Shown here: positions 1 through 9,365 of the stretch, one piece after another | How the letters are laid out: each line of letters begins with the position of its first letter | How positions within the stretch are numbered: the stretch's first letter is position 1 | NCBI GenBank assembly: GCA_029263295.1 | Contig: JAJCXT010000092.1 | Location: 60,803-124,802, forward strand | Reading direction: 5' to 3' | Length of the DNA: 64,000 bases | Source of the DNA: Acidobacteriota bacterium | Lineage (GTDB): Bacteria; Acidobacteriota; UBA890; WLXD01 | Translations under genes and position numbers: made by a program | Notes under the pieces: generated by a model | What the model was told of the DNA's origin: nothing | The model's input: only the letters and a program-made list of their open reading frames with translations | Databases searched by the model: none

Positions 1-1313
1 TCCCGGTTGTTCAGGCGCCCTCTCCTGGCCTCGTTGCTAGCGGCAATCGCCGCCACGCGGCGGGGATCCTGCATGACAAGGAGATCGAATCGGTCGAGGT
101 TGCGGCGCGACGGCAGAATCAGCTGCGACGGGTCGTAGTCGCGGATCTCCCGTTGTGGGTCGCGATAGTGCTCGACCATCGCCTCGAGGGAGGAGTAGGC
201 CCCACTGTGCCCATACGGCGAAGTCAACTCGACGTTGCGCAGCGAAGGCGTGCGGAACTCGTAGCGATCCGCGCGGTTGCCGGTCACCCGCTCACGCCCG
301 AAGTCCTCGCGCCCATCCACACCGTCGCCCGTTCCGGGGCCGACCTGCGGCATCGCGATCGAATGGAACCGGCGATCAGTCTGAAGCGCCCCCGCGTGGC
401 AGCGCGCGCAGCCGGCGCGGCCGTAGAACAGGTTCATGCCGCGACGCTGCTGCTGTGAGATCGCGTTCGGGTCGCCCCGCAGGACCCGATCGAACGGGCT
501 GTTGTCGCTGCGAAACGCGTCCATCTCGAACTCCGCGATCGCGTTGGCGACGTGCGTCATGGTGAGATCGGAGGCGTCATCGACATCGTCGAAGGCGTTG
601 CGGAAGAGACGCACGTACTCGGGAATGTCACGCAGCCGCTGCGCCAGCAGGTTCCAGACTCCCCGATCGCCGGCGAGTCGGCCGCGCGCGGCGGCTCTGC
701 CGATCTCGTTGGTGCCACGCCGACCTGCCATCTCGATCTCCGAGGTAACCGGGAACAACGCCTGAGCCGCCAGCACACTGCCGAGGCCAGTGGGCAGAGC
801 GGCGCCCGCGGGAGTGGCAAAGCCCGATGCCGTACCGGCATCAATGGCTACGCGGCCGTCGTGGAACAGACTGCGGAACTGCCGGGCGCCAAGGTTGAAG
901 AGCGCAGGTGAGTTGCGCGGTACACGCTGGCGCACGCGAGTCGCGCCGGTACCCGTGGTCCGTGCGACACCGAGCCCTACGCCGCCTTCACCCAAGGGAA
1001 GCGAAAGCGCATCTCCCGTTGCGTTGTCCGGGTGATGACAGGTGGCACAGGAGATGTTGCGATTGCCGCTGAGGACCTCGTCGAAGAAGAGCAGCCGTCC
1101 GAGGTCGACGAGATCGTCGTCGTAATTGCCGTTGTTCAGATAGTCGGCGTCACGAACGGGCCCGAAGTTCGGCCCCCCACCATTCTGGGCGTGGGTCACG
1201 AACGGTACGAGGAGCACGGCGACAAGGACCGTGAACACGGCCGCAGTAGCGAGACGTGTCGTGCTCTCGGCACATGAGCGGAAACCGGAAAGTCTGAGCC
1301 TGCGCAAAACCAT
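1..1313 (-). CDS. Di-haem cytochrome c peroxidase (CCP/MauG family), 3' end cut by window edge
   Basis: Exported c-type cytochrome expected to reduce hydrogen peroxide, or carry out a MauG-like oxidation, in the periplasm. Translating the minus strand gives 437 residues without a stop. A hydrophobic stretch at about residues 21-42 looks like a signal peptide. The first haem site is C89-A-T-C-H93, followed by HPDN, which is typical of the N-terminal haem domain of this family. The second is C302-A-R-C-H306. The start ATG at 1313 has an AGGAAGGA ribosome site a few bases upstream. The C-terminus lies outside the window. Family assignment is firm; the exact substrate is not known. Confidence 0.9.
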   Translation of the reverse strand, partial: MVLRRLRLSGFRSCAESTTRLATAAVFTVLVAVLLVPFVTHAQNGGGPNFGPVRDADYLNNGNYDDDLVDLGRLLFFDEVLSGNRNISCATCHHPDNATGDALSLPLGEGGVGLGVARTTGTGATRVRQRVPRNSPALFNLGARQFRSLFHDGRVAIDAGTASGFATPAGAALPTGLGSVLAAQALFPVTSEIEMAGRRGTNEIGRAAARGRLAGDRGVWNLLAQRLRDIPEYVRLFRNAFDDVDDASDLTMTHVANAIAEFEMDAFRSDNSPFDRVLRGDPNAISQQQRRGMNLFYGRAGCARCHAGALQTDRRFHSIAMPQVGPGTGDGVDGREDFGRERVTGNRADRYEFRTPSLRNVELTSPYGHSGAYSSLEAMVEHYRDPQREIRDYDPSQLILPSRRNLDRFDLLVMQDPRRVAAIAASNEARRGRLNNR

Positions 1314-1455
1314 TGGCGTCCTTCCTCTGTCGGGGCAGCGGCCTGGAGTGATTACGAACCCAGCTAAGCGTCGAAACGGGGGGACTCGAGGCCTTTGACC
1401 ACATGTCCGGGGATTTCATTCCCGCGAGCCCTCACCACGGTCCGTCAGGACGCGT

Positions 1456-2010
1456 ATGATGAATTCGCTCCGGGAAGCTCGTGCGGTCCGCCAGGATGAC
1501 TGCGGAACGGGAGAACACGTGCGCCATCTCATCGAACAGAATCTCGAGAGCATCGGGCCGCGCCGGAGTCTGCTGCTGGTCACGATGGCCATCGTGTGGG
1601 CTTCGATCACCGTGGCCATAGTGGTCTGGGCGTTGGCGAAGGGCGTGATGGAGACTCTCTGGATAACCCTGGCGATCGCCAGCGGGAGTCCGATCGATAT
1701 CGCCGTGGCCATCGGCCTGTGGGCATTTATCCTGTTGACCGTGCCGCTGGTCCGCGCGGGGCTCGGAGTGTGGCGAAAGTGGCAGGACGAGCGCTGGGAA
1801 GCGAAGGTCGCGCTGGACCAGCTCGAGGAGCAGCTATTCCCAGGCGCTCCTAATACCCGCCATTTCGACAGCCCCCGCGAGCGGCTCGCCCAACGGGCGC
1901 TGGAGGAACTCGAACGCCGCGTCTTCGGGGCGCCACGGCAGGAGGACGGTGCATGCGAGGCTCGTCTGAAGGAACTGGCCCAACACGCAAGAAGGCGGCC
2001 GCCTGACTAG
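1456..2010 (+). CDS. Two-helix membrane protein of unknown function
   Basis: 184 residues, not recognised. Two hydrophobic segments (about residues 38-61 and 82-103) flank a short loop. The following roughly 80 residues are rich in Glu, Arg and Leu and probably form a cytosolic helical tail. An AGGA sequence sits 6 nt before the ATG. It is transcribed away from the cytochrome gene, and the 142-bp gap between them should hold both promoters. No catalytic motif is visible. Confidence 0.6.
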   Translation: MMNSLREARAVRQDDCGTGEHVRHLIEQNLESIGPRRSLLLVTMAIVWASITVAIVVWALAKGVMETLWITLAIASGSPIDIAVAIGLWAFILLTVPLVRAGLGVWRKWQDERWEAKVALDQLEEQLFPGAPNTRHFDSPRERLAQRALEELERRVFGAPRQEDGACEARLKELAQHARRRPPD

Positions 2011-2034
2011 GCGATCGCCTTCTAGAGTCGTGGA

Positions 2035-3171
2035 TCAGCTCGCTCCCACCGTGAAGACTAGACGAAGGCGATCGAGGGTTGGCCGGCCCACCTGATCCTC
2101 GACGAGCGGCTCGTCGAACAGGCGTTCAAGACTGTTGCCGGCCAGATCCTCCAGGTCGGGATCCACGCTGATCGCATACCTGCCCGGCGCCCACGGTGAA
2201 CTGGGTGCGAAACTCCATGCGCGCTCGCCGCGGGCGACCGTGACCTCTCCACCGACCGGCGTGCCGGCCTGGGTTTCGACAAACAGCATGCGGTTCAAAA
2301 GCGCCCGGTCGAGAACTTCCGGAAGATCGACCCGTAGAGGGTCCTGCGGAGTCTCCGGCGTATGCACGGTCCACGCATCGGTGCGTGGCTGCTCGCGGTC
2401 AGCCTCCACGACCTGCCAGGTGTGTTCGAAGCTCTCGCGCAGTGGTGCCCCATGTGCATCACGCCATTCCGCCTGCACCCTTAGGGTCACTTCTTGTCCT
2501 GCCCGCAGCGGAGGGCCGGCAGCAAGGTTGGGGCCGACCCCCTGCTTGAGCCTGCCGGGATCGAAGAACAGCGTCAGGCGGTCGTCGGTCGGACTCCACA
2601 GCTCCTGCTCCGGCACCACGAAGGCCCCGGCGATCGGAGCGTCGTCCTCGCCGACCAACTCAACGAACCGCGTTGCACCGCCGCGACTCATCGGTGCGGA
2701 GAACTGGATATAGAGCCGCAGGAGATTCTCCGGGACTACGTCACTCGACGGAAATACCGCTTCGACCCTCGTGGTAGCCGCAAGTTCCAGCCCTGGCACC
2801 GTAAATGTCGCGGTGATCCTGTCGCCGTCCAGCGGCTGCCAGACCGCGGTGTACCGCTGGCCGGGCTGAAGCGGGTAGCGAGGGGCCCAGCTGACTCCTG
2901 TGCGTCCCCCGCTCGTCGCCCCCAATACGGAAACCCGTCCGGCGGCCAGTTCATCGCGCGGTCCCGTGAACACCCGCAGGTCGCCTGCCTGTTCGCCGCC
3001 AGCAAACGTGACCACCCACCCGGACTCCTGATCACCGGCCAGTCTGGGCGTCGCCTCGGTGCCACCCTGACCGCTACAGCCGACGGCCGCGACCACGACC
3101 AGTGTCGCGACCGCGGCCCTTCGGGCGAACTTCGGGCAGGAGTTCAGGAACTCAGAGCCAGCGATTCTCAC
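2035..3171 (-). CDS. Secreted lipoprotein with SbsA-type Ig-like domain
   Basis: Predicted lipoprotein: a basic N-terminus, a hydrophobic run and the lipobox V-A-A-V-G-C, then Ser-Gly-Gln. I chose the GTG at 3171, which puts the lipid-bearing Cys at residue 32. The ATG at 3237 would put it at residue 54 and overlap the upstream gene by 86 nt. The middle contains a stretch reading FSAPMSRG and, near the C-terminus, EDLAGN, both typical of bacterial Ig-like (SbsA/Big-type) repeats. The start lies inside the end of the upstream propeller-like gene (20-nt overlap), so the two are probably co-translated. Binding partner unknown. Confidence 0.7.
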   Translation of the reverse strand: MRIAGSEFLNSCPKFARRAAVATLVVVAAVGCSGQGGTEATPRLAGDQESGWVVTFAGGEQAGDLRVFTGPRDELAAGRVSVLGATSGGRTGVSWAPRYPLQPGQRYTAVWQPLDGDRITATFTVPGLELAATTRVEAVFPSSDVVPENLLRLYIQFSAPMSRGGATRFVELVGEDDAPIAGAFVVPEQELWSPTDDRLTLFFDPGRLKQGVGPNLAAGPPLRAGQEVTLRVQAEWRDAHGAPLRESFEHTWQVVEADREQPRTDAWTVHTPETPQDPLRVDLPEVLDRALLNRMLFVETQAGTPVGGEVTVARGERAWSFAPSSPWAPGRYAISVDPDLEDLAGNSLERLFDEPLVEDQVGRPTLDRLRLVFTVGAS

Positions 3172-4249
3172 GCGCCGACAAACGCAGAGTGCCGTTTTCA
3201 GGGTTGCGCTCGAGAATGAGGATGTGGTCGCTGCCATAGTTGTCTACCTGAACGACCAATCCCAGCGGTGACCCTTCGTAGTCCACGCCGGTACGAGGAC
3301 CGACCCGCTCCTCGATGCTCGGCTTGCCCTGCGCAGCCACGACGTCCGCCATCGGGATCTTCATCGTGCCGCGACGCGAGTTCGTCAGCAGCACGAAGTC
3401 CTCGCCGTTTTGCTTGACGTGCAGCATGTCGATGGGAACGTTGCCGAACCCGAGCTCGGCGATCGTCCTGCCACGCAACTTGTCCGCGCTGCCAAGCTCG
3501 TCCACGGAGAAGGTCACCAGCGGCGTGCACAGATACCCCGCCAGAACGTGCTTCTCGCCGGCCAACTCCACCGGCATGAAGGTGTAGATCGGCGCGTTGG
3601 TTTCGAACTGACCATGGGCACCGTGATAGATCTCGAGCCCAGTGGCGTTCGCAGCGTCGTCAAAAGGCCATGGTGCGCGGCGCAGCACCGACGCGAATTC
3701 CTCGTTCGACAGTCCCGCGATGTAGACGGAGTCGCCGAGCAACTCGATATCGGTAATCGTCGAGTTGCGCGGGTTGCGACGCGCATCCGGCGTGCTCTCG
3801 GGCGCGTCGCCCAACTCGAGCTTCGTGTACGCGAGAGTCTCGAACGCAACGTGATGCAGTTCGCCATCTGGCGTCACCTTCATCAGGACTGGCTGGGCTC
3901 CGGCTCCGCTACCGCGCATGAGCGAGAGGTACGCGGCGCCGCTGCCTTCGTCGACCGCCATGTCTTTGATGAAGATCTCGTTCGCCGTGGTACCCAGCAT
4001 CTCGGCGATCTTCACATCGAGATCGTTGACCGCTGTGAACTCTGCCGGCTCGCCCGAGCCGGCCCCGACCTCGAGAGCGTAGACAGTCCCGCCCTTCGAA
4101 TCACCGGCGAACAGAACGCCATCGGCGAATTCGAGGGCGCCTATCGAGGCCAGAGGCGGATCAGTAGTCACGGCCGCGCCGTCCGGCACCGCCCATGCCG
4201 CGGTGGCAAGAACCGCCAGACCCAAAGCTGCAATGGCTCGCTTGTTCAT
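3152..4249 (-). CDS. Secreted propeller-like protein of unknown function
   Basis: 365 residues beginning with a clear signal peptide (MNKRAIAALGLAVLATAAWA). The start at 4249 is preceded by GGAGAGAT; a longer frame to 4342 adds only an unlikely basic leader. The mature part is a run of short beta-type segments with recurring G-D-S/G-G-x-V-Y patterns, suggesting a beta-propeller, but no named family is recognised with certainty. Its 3' end overlaps the Ig-like lipoprotein gene by 20 nt, so both products may work together at the cell surface. Confidence 0.65.
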   Translation of the reverse strand: MNKRAIAALGLAVLATAAWAVPDGAAVTTDPPLASIGALEFADGVLFAGDSKGGTVYALEVGAGSGEPAEFTAVNDLDVKIAEMLGTTANEIFIKDMAVDEGSGAAYLSLMRGSGAGAQPVLMKVTPDGELHHVAFETLAYTKLELGDAPESTPDARRNPRNSTITDIELLGDSVYIAGLSNEEFASVLRRAPWPFDDAANATGLEIYHGAHGQFETNAPIYTFMPVELAGEKHVLAGYLCTPLVTFSVDELGSADKLRGRTIAELGFGNVPIDMLHVKQNGEDFVLLTNSRRGTMKIPMADVVAAQGKPSIEERVGPRTGVDYEGSPLGLVVQVDNYGSDHILILERNPENGTLRLSARENRWL

Positions 4250-4430
4250 CGTGAGGATCTCTCCGGGGAAACAGGTGGGGCCGGCGGTCTCGTTCCTTCT
4301 CAGGAGCGAGCGGCCAGCGCGGCGCGGAACGATCCGCGCCAAAGTCTGCGCAGGGCGATTCTAGTCGAGCCGAGCGCCGAAGTCTCGGACGCCCGGCGGG
4401 ACCGTGTCAGCCGGCGGACTATGACGAACG

Positions 4431-4456
4431 AGCCGGCCCGATCACTCGGGCCGGCT
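4431..4456. terminator. Perfect 11-bp hairpin, probable terminator
   Basis: An inverted repeat AGCCGGCCCGA / TCGGGCCGGCT around a 4-nt loop (TCAC), 20 bp downstream of the minus-strand gene at 4477-4830. No strong T-run follows on either strand, so termination efficiency is uncertain. Confidence 0.5.
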
Positions 4457-4476
4457 CCATCTCGCTGCGAATGCGG

Positions 4477-4830
4477 TTAGTTCGTCGCGGACGCGGTGAC
4501 GATGAGCGTCTTGTACTCGCCGTCGTCTTCGCCCCAATCACCGGTCACGCTGACCGTTTTGCCAGCAAGACCCTTCAGCGACTCGAAGGCCGCTGTGTCC
4601 TCGGCAGGCTTGAGGATGTAGAGATCTCCGTCAGCAGTGAGCAGGCCGACATCGCCGCCACGCTCGAAGCAGCGCTTGGCGCATGCCGCGTGGTCTTCAC
4701 CATGGGCACCACGATCGACGAAGCACGCTTTCTCGACGATCTCACCGCTAACAGTGTCCGCGGGCAACGCGCCCGCTGTGCCGGCCAGCAACAAAGTGAC
4801 GGCCAGCGCCGCAACAGTGAACTTACGCAT
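4477..4830 (-). CDS. Small secreted Cys-containing protein, unknown function
   Basis: 117 residues with an N-terminal signal peptide (cleavage near ...GTAGALPA). The mature part starts with a TVSGEIVEKAC segment, has three Cys (36, 50, 54) in a His/Asp-rich region, and then strands resembling a small OB-like barrel (LYILKPA..., KTVSVTGDWGE). Similar layouts occur in secreted OB-fold-like hypothetical proteins. The Cys/His region could bind a metal or form disulfides. It is transcribed separately from the next minus-strand gene, with a perfect hairpin between them. Confidence 0.65.
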   Translation of the reverse strand: MRKFTVAALAVTLLLAGTAGALPADTVSGEIVEKACFVDRGAHGEDHAACAKRCFERGGDVGLLTADGDLYILKPAEDTAAFESLKGLAGKTVSVTGDWGEDDGEYKTLIVTASATN

Positions 4831-5063
4831 AGGGTCTACCTCCGGGGGGTGGCCCGATATCGGGCCGGACGAAACCTGCGCCGAAGTCTAGTCGTGCCCC
4901 ACCACCGTTTTCAACGGAGAGGGCACTTTCGGGCCTACCGTCCCAAGCCACGGGCACGGCCGGGGTACTCGCTAGGCCGCTCTCCTATTGACACGTCGGC
5001 TACGATGGAGACGCACCTCACTGAGCGACGGTCCACCAAGAGAGGGAACAGGGAAGTAGCTGC

Positions 5064-6008
5064 ATGTCGATTCGACCGGTCAGGGAACACCTCAAGGCGC
5101 AGCCCCACGTCGAAGGCGCGGGGGTCAATCTGCATCGCGCCTTCGGCTTCGGCAAGACGAGCGAATTCGATCCGTTCCTGCTGTTCGACGACTTCCGCGG
5201 CGACCGGCCGGATGACTACGAGGCCGGGTTTCCGTGGCATCCACATCGAGGCATCGAAACGATCACCTACGTGCTTGCCGGCACGGTGGATCACGGCGAC
5301 AGCCTGGGCAATCAGGGCTCGATCACGGCGGGTGACGTGCAGTGGATGACGGCCGGCAGCGGCATCGTTCACCAGGAACTGCCGCACGGCGACGGGCAGG
5401 GGCGCATGCACGGCTTTCAGCTGTGGGCGAACCTGCCGAGCGCTCTGAAGATGACTCCGCCGCGGTACCAGGACATCAAGTCGGCCGACATCGCTGAGGT
5501 CGTCGAGGACGACGGCACCAAGGCGCGGGTCATTTGCGGCCGTCTCTGGGGTCAGACCGGGCCGGTCGATGGGATCGCGGCCGACCCGCAGTACGTCGAT
5601 ATCTCGGTTCCGCCCGGCAAGAAGAAGGTGATACCGGTGGCCACCGAGCGCCACGCGTTCGCCTATGTGTTCGCGGGTTCAGGCAGCTTCTTCGGAGCCT
5701 CGGATCCACACCGTGCTCCCACCGAATGGGTCGACCCGGAAGCACCGCCGGAGCCGCTCGATGGCCACCAGACCGGCCTCTCAGCGGGTACCGATACTGA
5801 CAACCGCTCGCTGGTACTGTTCGACCGCGGCGACAACGTGACCGTGCAGGCAGGCGAAGAAGGCATCCGATTCCTGCTCGCCTCGGGGCAACCGCTGCGC
5901 GAACCCGTGGCCTGGCGCGGTCCGATCGTGATGAACACACGCGAGGAGTTGCGGCGGGCATACCAGGATCTCCACGACGACACGTTCCTCAAGCACGAGT
6001 CGAGCTAG
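5064..6008 (+). CDS. Pirin family protein
   Basis: 314-residue bicupin of the pirin family, cytosolic. The four metal ligands of the N-terminal cupin are visible: H59 and H61 in HPHRGIETITYV, and H103 and E105 in GIVHQE, matching H56/H58/H101/E103 of human pirin. The family includes quercetin 2,3-dioxygenases and redox-sensing regulators; sequence alone does not tell which. The start follows a GGGAAG site. The stop is 5 bp before the DUF1272 gene, so the two are likely one transcript. Confidence 0.93.
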   Translation: MSIRPVREHLKAQPHVEGAGVNLHRAFGFGKTSEFDPFLLFDDFRGDRPDDYEAGFPWHPHRGIETITYVLAGTVDHGDSLGNQGSITAGDVQWMTAGSGIVHQELPHGDGQGRMHGFQLWANLPSALKMTPPRYQDIKSADIAEVVEDDGTKARVICGRLWGQTGPVDGIAADPQYVDISVPPGKKKVIPVATERHAFAYVFAGSGSFFGASDPHRAPTEWVDPEAPPEPLDGHQTGLSAGTDTDNRSLVLFDRGDNVTVQAGEEGIRFLLASGQPLREPVAWRGPIVMNTREELRRAYQDLHDDTFLKHESS

Positions 6009-6013
6009 AAACG

Positions 6014-6199
6014 ATGGCACTCGAAATGAAGGATGGCTGCGAGCGTTGCGAAACGCGCCTCGACGCGCTGTCGGAGGCCTTCATCTGCACCTATGAGTGC
6101 ACGTTCTGCACGAGTTGCACCGCGACGATGGAGCACGTCTGCCCGAACTGCGGCGGTGAACTCGTCCGGCGGCCGCGCAGGCGAGCCGACTCGGTCTGA
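6014..6199 (+). CDS. DUF1272 zinc-ribbon-like protein
   Basis: 61 residues with eight Cys arranged in CxxC-type pairs (C9/C12, C25/C29, C32/C35, C43/C46), the hallmark of the DUF1272 family, probably binding two zinc ions. It directly follows pirin (5-bp gap). Function unknown; the basic tail RRPRRR could contact nucleic acid. Confidence 0.88.
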   Translation: MALEMKDGCERCETRLDALSEAFICTYECTFCTSCTATMEHVCPNCGGELVRRPRRRADSV

Positions 6200-6227
6200 C
6201 GCATCTCGTCTGCTTGAATTCCGCGTC

Positions 6228-6257
6228 TTGATAGTATTATCATTGCGATACTATTAA
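6228..6257. promoter_or_regulatory. Candidate PadR operator, ATAGTAT-N10-ATACTAT
   Basis: A perfect 7-bp inverted repeat (6231-6237 and 6248-6254), extending outward with TT/AA at 6228-6229 and 6256-6257. It lies 10-30 bp before the PadR start in an AT-rich patch of otherwise GC-rich DNA. A TTGATA hexamer inside the left arm could be a -35 element, so repressor binding would block the promoter. Binding is inferred. Confidence 0.6.
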
Positions 6258-6264
6258 TCCTGAC

Positions 6265-6618
6265 GTGAGTAGAATAATGACCCCGACGATGGACCGCCAA
6301 GCGGCGCTCTCGATGCTCGAGACGCAGGTTCTGATGGTGCTGGCACGCGACGACCTGCACGGCTACGGCATTGCGCTGGAGATCCAGCGCCGCGACCCTG
6401 ACGGTCCCAAGGTCTATCCCACGAACCTCTACCGGCGGCTGCACGACCTTGCCGATCGCGGTCTGATCCTCAACGCGGGCACGGAACTCGACGACAAGGG
6501 ACGCGCCCGCAAGACGTTCGCGATCACCGACGTCGGGCGCGAGGCACTGTCCGCGCAGACTCAGCGTCTCGCCGGATTCGTCGACGAACTGCGCGCAGCC
6601 GAGGGTTCGTCGGAATGA
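6265..6618 (+). CDS. PadR-family transcriptional regulator (module 1)
   Basis: 117-residue winged-helix repressor. The PadR signature is clear: ETQVLMVLARDDLHGYGIALEI (helix 1-2), YPTNLYRRLHDLADRGLI (recognition helix and wing), then a short C-terminal dimerisation helix. Start at GTG 6265; an ATG four codons later is possible. Its stop overlaps the permease start by 4 nt (ATGA), so the pair is translationally coupled. Probably autoregulates through the palindrome just upstream. Confidence 0.93.
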   Translation: MSRIMTPTMDRQAALSMLETQVLMVLARDDLHGYGIALEIQRRDPDGPKVYPTNLYRRLHDLADRGLILNAGTELDDKGRARKTFAITDVGREALSAQTQRLAGFVDELRAAEGSSE

Positions 6619-9350
6619 TCCCCTCGGAACAGCTGATCTCGCCGTTTCCGCGGCAGGCATCCACCTACCGACAACTCCTGCGTCTGCTGCCAGGACCCAT
6701 CGTGCGCGATCACGGCGACGACATGATCGCCTTGTTCTGCCACCACCTGGAAGACGCGCGAGGTTCCTTCCGCGCCTGGCTCAATGTCTGGTTTACCGCC
6801 GTTGGCGACATCGCGCGCCACGGCCCACGACTCCCGCGCCGCTCGGTCGGCGCTCCCGGTCCCCACCGCTCCCCGCGACAGGACCTGACGATGAACGAAC
6901 GACTGAGGACTCTGTTGGCGACCCTGTGGCGCGACGCCTCGTATGGAGTCCGTCTCCTGCGCAAGGACTGGAGCTTCACGCTGGCGGCGACGCTCATCCT
7001 CGGCCTGGCGATTGGCGCCAACACGGCCGTGTTCAGTTTCGTCGACACCTACATGTTGCGCCCGCTGCCTTACCCCGAGGCCGATCACCTTGGGCTGGTC
7101 ACCCGACAGGCTGAAGGCGGCGGAGGCGGCGGCACGGCCCACGACGGCAGAACCTGGGAGGCAATTCGTGATGCCCACAGCGAGCGCTTTCAGGCCGCCG
7201 TGTACTCGGGCTGGGGAACCGACGCCAACCTGGCCACTGGCGCGACGGCCACGACGGTCGCGCTGCAGCGTGTGGGCGCGGGCTACTTCAGCACGCTCGG
7301 CGTGCCGCCCGTCCTGGGGCGCGACTTCACGTCCACCGAAGACGTCCCCGATGGCGCCGCCGTCGCCATTCTGAGCCACACGCTATGGCAGCAGATCTTC
7401 GGCGGCGATCGCGCGGCGGTAGGCGACTCCGTGCTGTTGCGCGGCGAGCCTCACACTATCGTCGGCATCATGCCAAAGGACTTCAGGAGCTCCGCCAGCG
7501 CGGACATCTGGGTGCCACTGCGAGCCAGCACGAGCGGCGAGGGGGGCGGGGAGAACTATGCCGTCCTGCTGCGGCTGGGTCGCGAGAGCACCTGGGCCGA
7601 AGCCGAGGCCGAGCTCCGCGCCATCGGATTGAGCCTGAACGAACAACTCGGCGAAGAACGCCGGCCCTTCACACTCTCGTTCGCTTCTCTGCAGGTGGGC
7701 GACGGGGGGATGCTGCGCATGCTGCTCACCCTGCTTTCGACCGCCGTGGCAATGGTTCTTCTGATAGCGTGCGTCAACGTCAGTGGGCTGCTGCTCGCTC
7801 GCGGAAGTCGGCGCGGACGCGAGATCGCCACGCGCATGGCGATCGGCGGCGGACGCGCGGCGATCATCCGCCAGTTTGTGGTGGAGAGTCTGGTACTGGC
7901 AACGGTCGGCGGGCTTGTCGGCCTGCTCTTCGCGCGCGGATTCCTTCGCATCATCGAACTCATGGGCACCGGCGTTCTCGCAACGTGGCGTCCTGTCTCC
8001 CTCGACACGCGGGTCCTGGCCGGCACCGCGATGATCTCCCTGGCCACAGCTTTGATCTTCGGTCTGGCGCCCGCGTTCCAGGCCAGTGGTGTCTCGATCC
8101 GCGATGCCCTGAGCGGTGAAGGCGCACGCGGAGTCGCCGCGGGAACGCGCCGCTGGCGCAAGCTGCTCGTCGTCGCCGAGGTCGGTCTTAGCGTTGTATT
8201 GCTTGTGGCTGCCGGACTGCTGCTTCGCACGTTCCTGCACCTGCAGGGACTCGAGCCTGGTTTTGATCCGCAAGGCATCGTTTCGGTCTCGGTGTCGCTA
8301 CAAGACGCCCGCTACGAGACTCGCGAAAGCGTGGAGCAGCTCTTCACTTCCGGAATGGAACGAGTACGAGCCCTGCCCGGCACGCTGTCGGCAACCGCAG
8401 CACTCGGGCTACCGTATGAAAGGCTGTTGAACATGGGATTCAGACCTCTCGACTTCGAACTCGAAGAGGGCACGAACCCGATCACCAACCTCATGTATGT
8501 GAGCCCGGAGTACTTCGAAACGCTCGGCGTGCCGATACTTGCCGGGCGCAGCATCGACGTGTCTGACGCACACGATTCGGCTCCCGTCGCGGTCATCAAC
8601 GAGGCCTTCGCCAAGGCCTACCTTCCCGACAACGCAGTGCTGACCCACTCGCTCGCGGCGGCAGGTGCGGACCGGCAGCTCATAGGCATGGTCGGCACCG
8701 TCAAACAGCGGGGTTCCTGGGGCGCTCAAGCACCGGTGGATGACACCCCGGCCATCTATGTGCCCGTCTCGCAGATCGACGGTGAGTTCCTGAAGCTCGT
8801 CCACACCTGGTTCGCCCCGGCTTGGATCGTGAGGGTGGCCGGCGAGCCGGGCGAAGCCATACCCGATATCGAGCGCGCGCTCGAGGCGGTGGATCCGCTC
8901 CTGCCTCTTGCCTCGACACGCCTCGCGTCGGAACTGCAGAACGACGGGATCGCGCTCCAACGATTCACGGCGATCCTCGTCAGCGCGCTCGCGGCTGTCG
9001 CTGTGGTTCTGGCGAGCCTGGGCATCTACGGCCTGGTAGCCAGCACCGTTGCCGAAAAACGGCGCGAAATCGGAATCCGCCTCGCGCTTGGAGCACGCGC
9101 CGCACACGCGGTCAGGATTGCCGCCCTGCCCAGCATCAGGCTCTCTGCGGTGGGCGCCGTGCTGGGAGTCGGCGGCGCGCTCGCGGCCGGAAGCACTCTC
9201 CGGGCCATGCTCTGGGGCGTGGCACCCAACGACCCCTGGACCTACGGCGGCGTCACGATGGGCCTGGTAGCAGCCGCCGCAATCGCCAGTCTGATCCCGG
9301 CGGCGAGAGCGGCGCGGGTAGACCCCGCGCAGACTCTGCGCGTGGAGTAG
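6615..9350 (+). CDS. ADOP-type orphan ABC permease (module 1)
   Basis: 911-residue inner-membrane protein of the duplicated FtsX/MacB permease type. Residues 1-90 are a cytosolic prefix with a F/W-rich helix pair. The core begins near M93: first membrane helix at about 120-142 with the GANTAVFSF motif, first periplasmic MacB-like domain to about 350, FtsX helices at about 365-490, a second helix at about 520 (EVGLSVVLLVAAGLLLRT), second periplasmic domain, and final FtsX helices ending in VDPAQTLRVE. No ATPase domain is present and none is encoded nearby. Function unknown; a transport or sensing role is inferred. Confidence 0.92.
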   Translation: MIPSEQLISPFPRQASTYRQLLRLLPGPIVRDHGDDMIALFCHHLEDARGSFRAWLNVWFTAVGDIARHGPRLPRRSVGAPGPHRSPRQDLTMNERLRTLLATLWRDASYGVRLLRKDWSFTLAATLILGLAIGANTAVFSFVDTYMLRPLPYPEADHLGLVTRQAEGGGGGGTAHDGRTWEAIRDAHSERFQAAVYSGWGTDANLATGATATTVALQRVGAGYFSTLGVPPVLGRDFTSTEDVPDGAAVAILSHTLWQQIFGGDRAAVGDSVLLRGEPHTIVGIMPKDFRSSASADIWVPLRASTSGEGGGENYAVLLRLGRESTWAEAEAELRAIGLSLNEQLGEERRPFTLSFASLQVGDGGMLRMLLTLLSTAVAMVLLIACVNVSGLLLARGSRRGREIATRMAIGGGRAAIIRQFVVESLVLATVGGLVGLLFARGFLRIIELMGTGVLATWRPVSLDTRVLAGTAMISLATALIFGLAPAFQASGVSIRDALSGEGARGVAAGTRRWRKLLVVAEVGLSVVLLVAAGLLLRTFLHLQGLEPGFDPQGIVSVSVSLQDARYETRESVEQLFTSGMERVRALPGTLSATAALGLPYERLLNMGFRPLDFELEEGTNPITNLMYVSPEYFETLGVPILAGRSIDVSDAHDSAPVAVINEAFAKAYLPDNAVLTHSLAAAGADRQLIGMVGTVKQRGSWGAQAPVDDTPAIYVPVSQIDGEFLKLVHTWFAPAWIVRVAGEPGEAIPDIERALEAVDPLLPLASTRLASELQNDGIALQRFTAILVSALAAVAVVLASLGIYGLVASTVAEKRREIGIRLALGARAAHAVRIAALPSIRLSAVGAVLGVGGALAAGSTLRAMLWGVAPNDPWTYGGVTMGLVAAAAIASLIPAARAARVDPAQTLRVE

Positions 9351-9365
9351 CCACAGGCAGCCAGG

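Noticed and set aside
4431..4456. Perfect inverted repeat as an insertion-sequence end
   Set aside because: No transposase or second copy; its position fits a gene-end hairpin.
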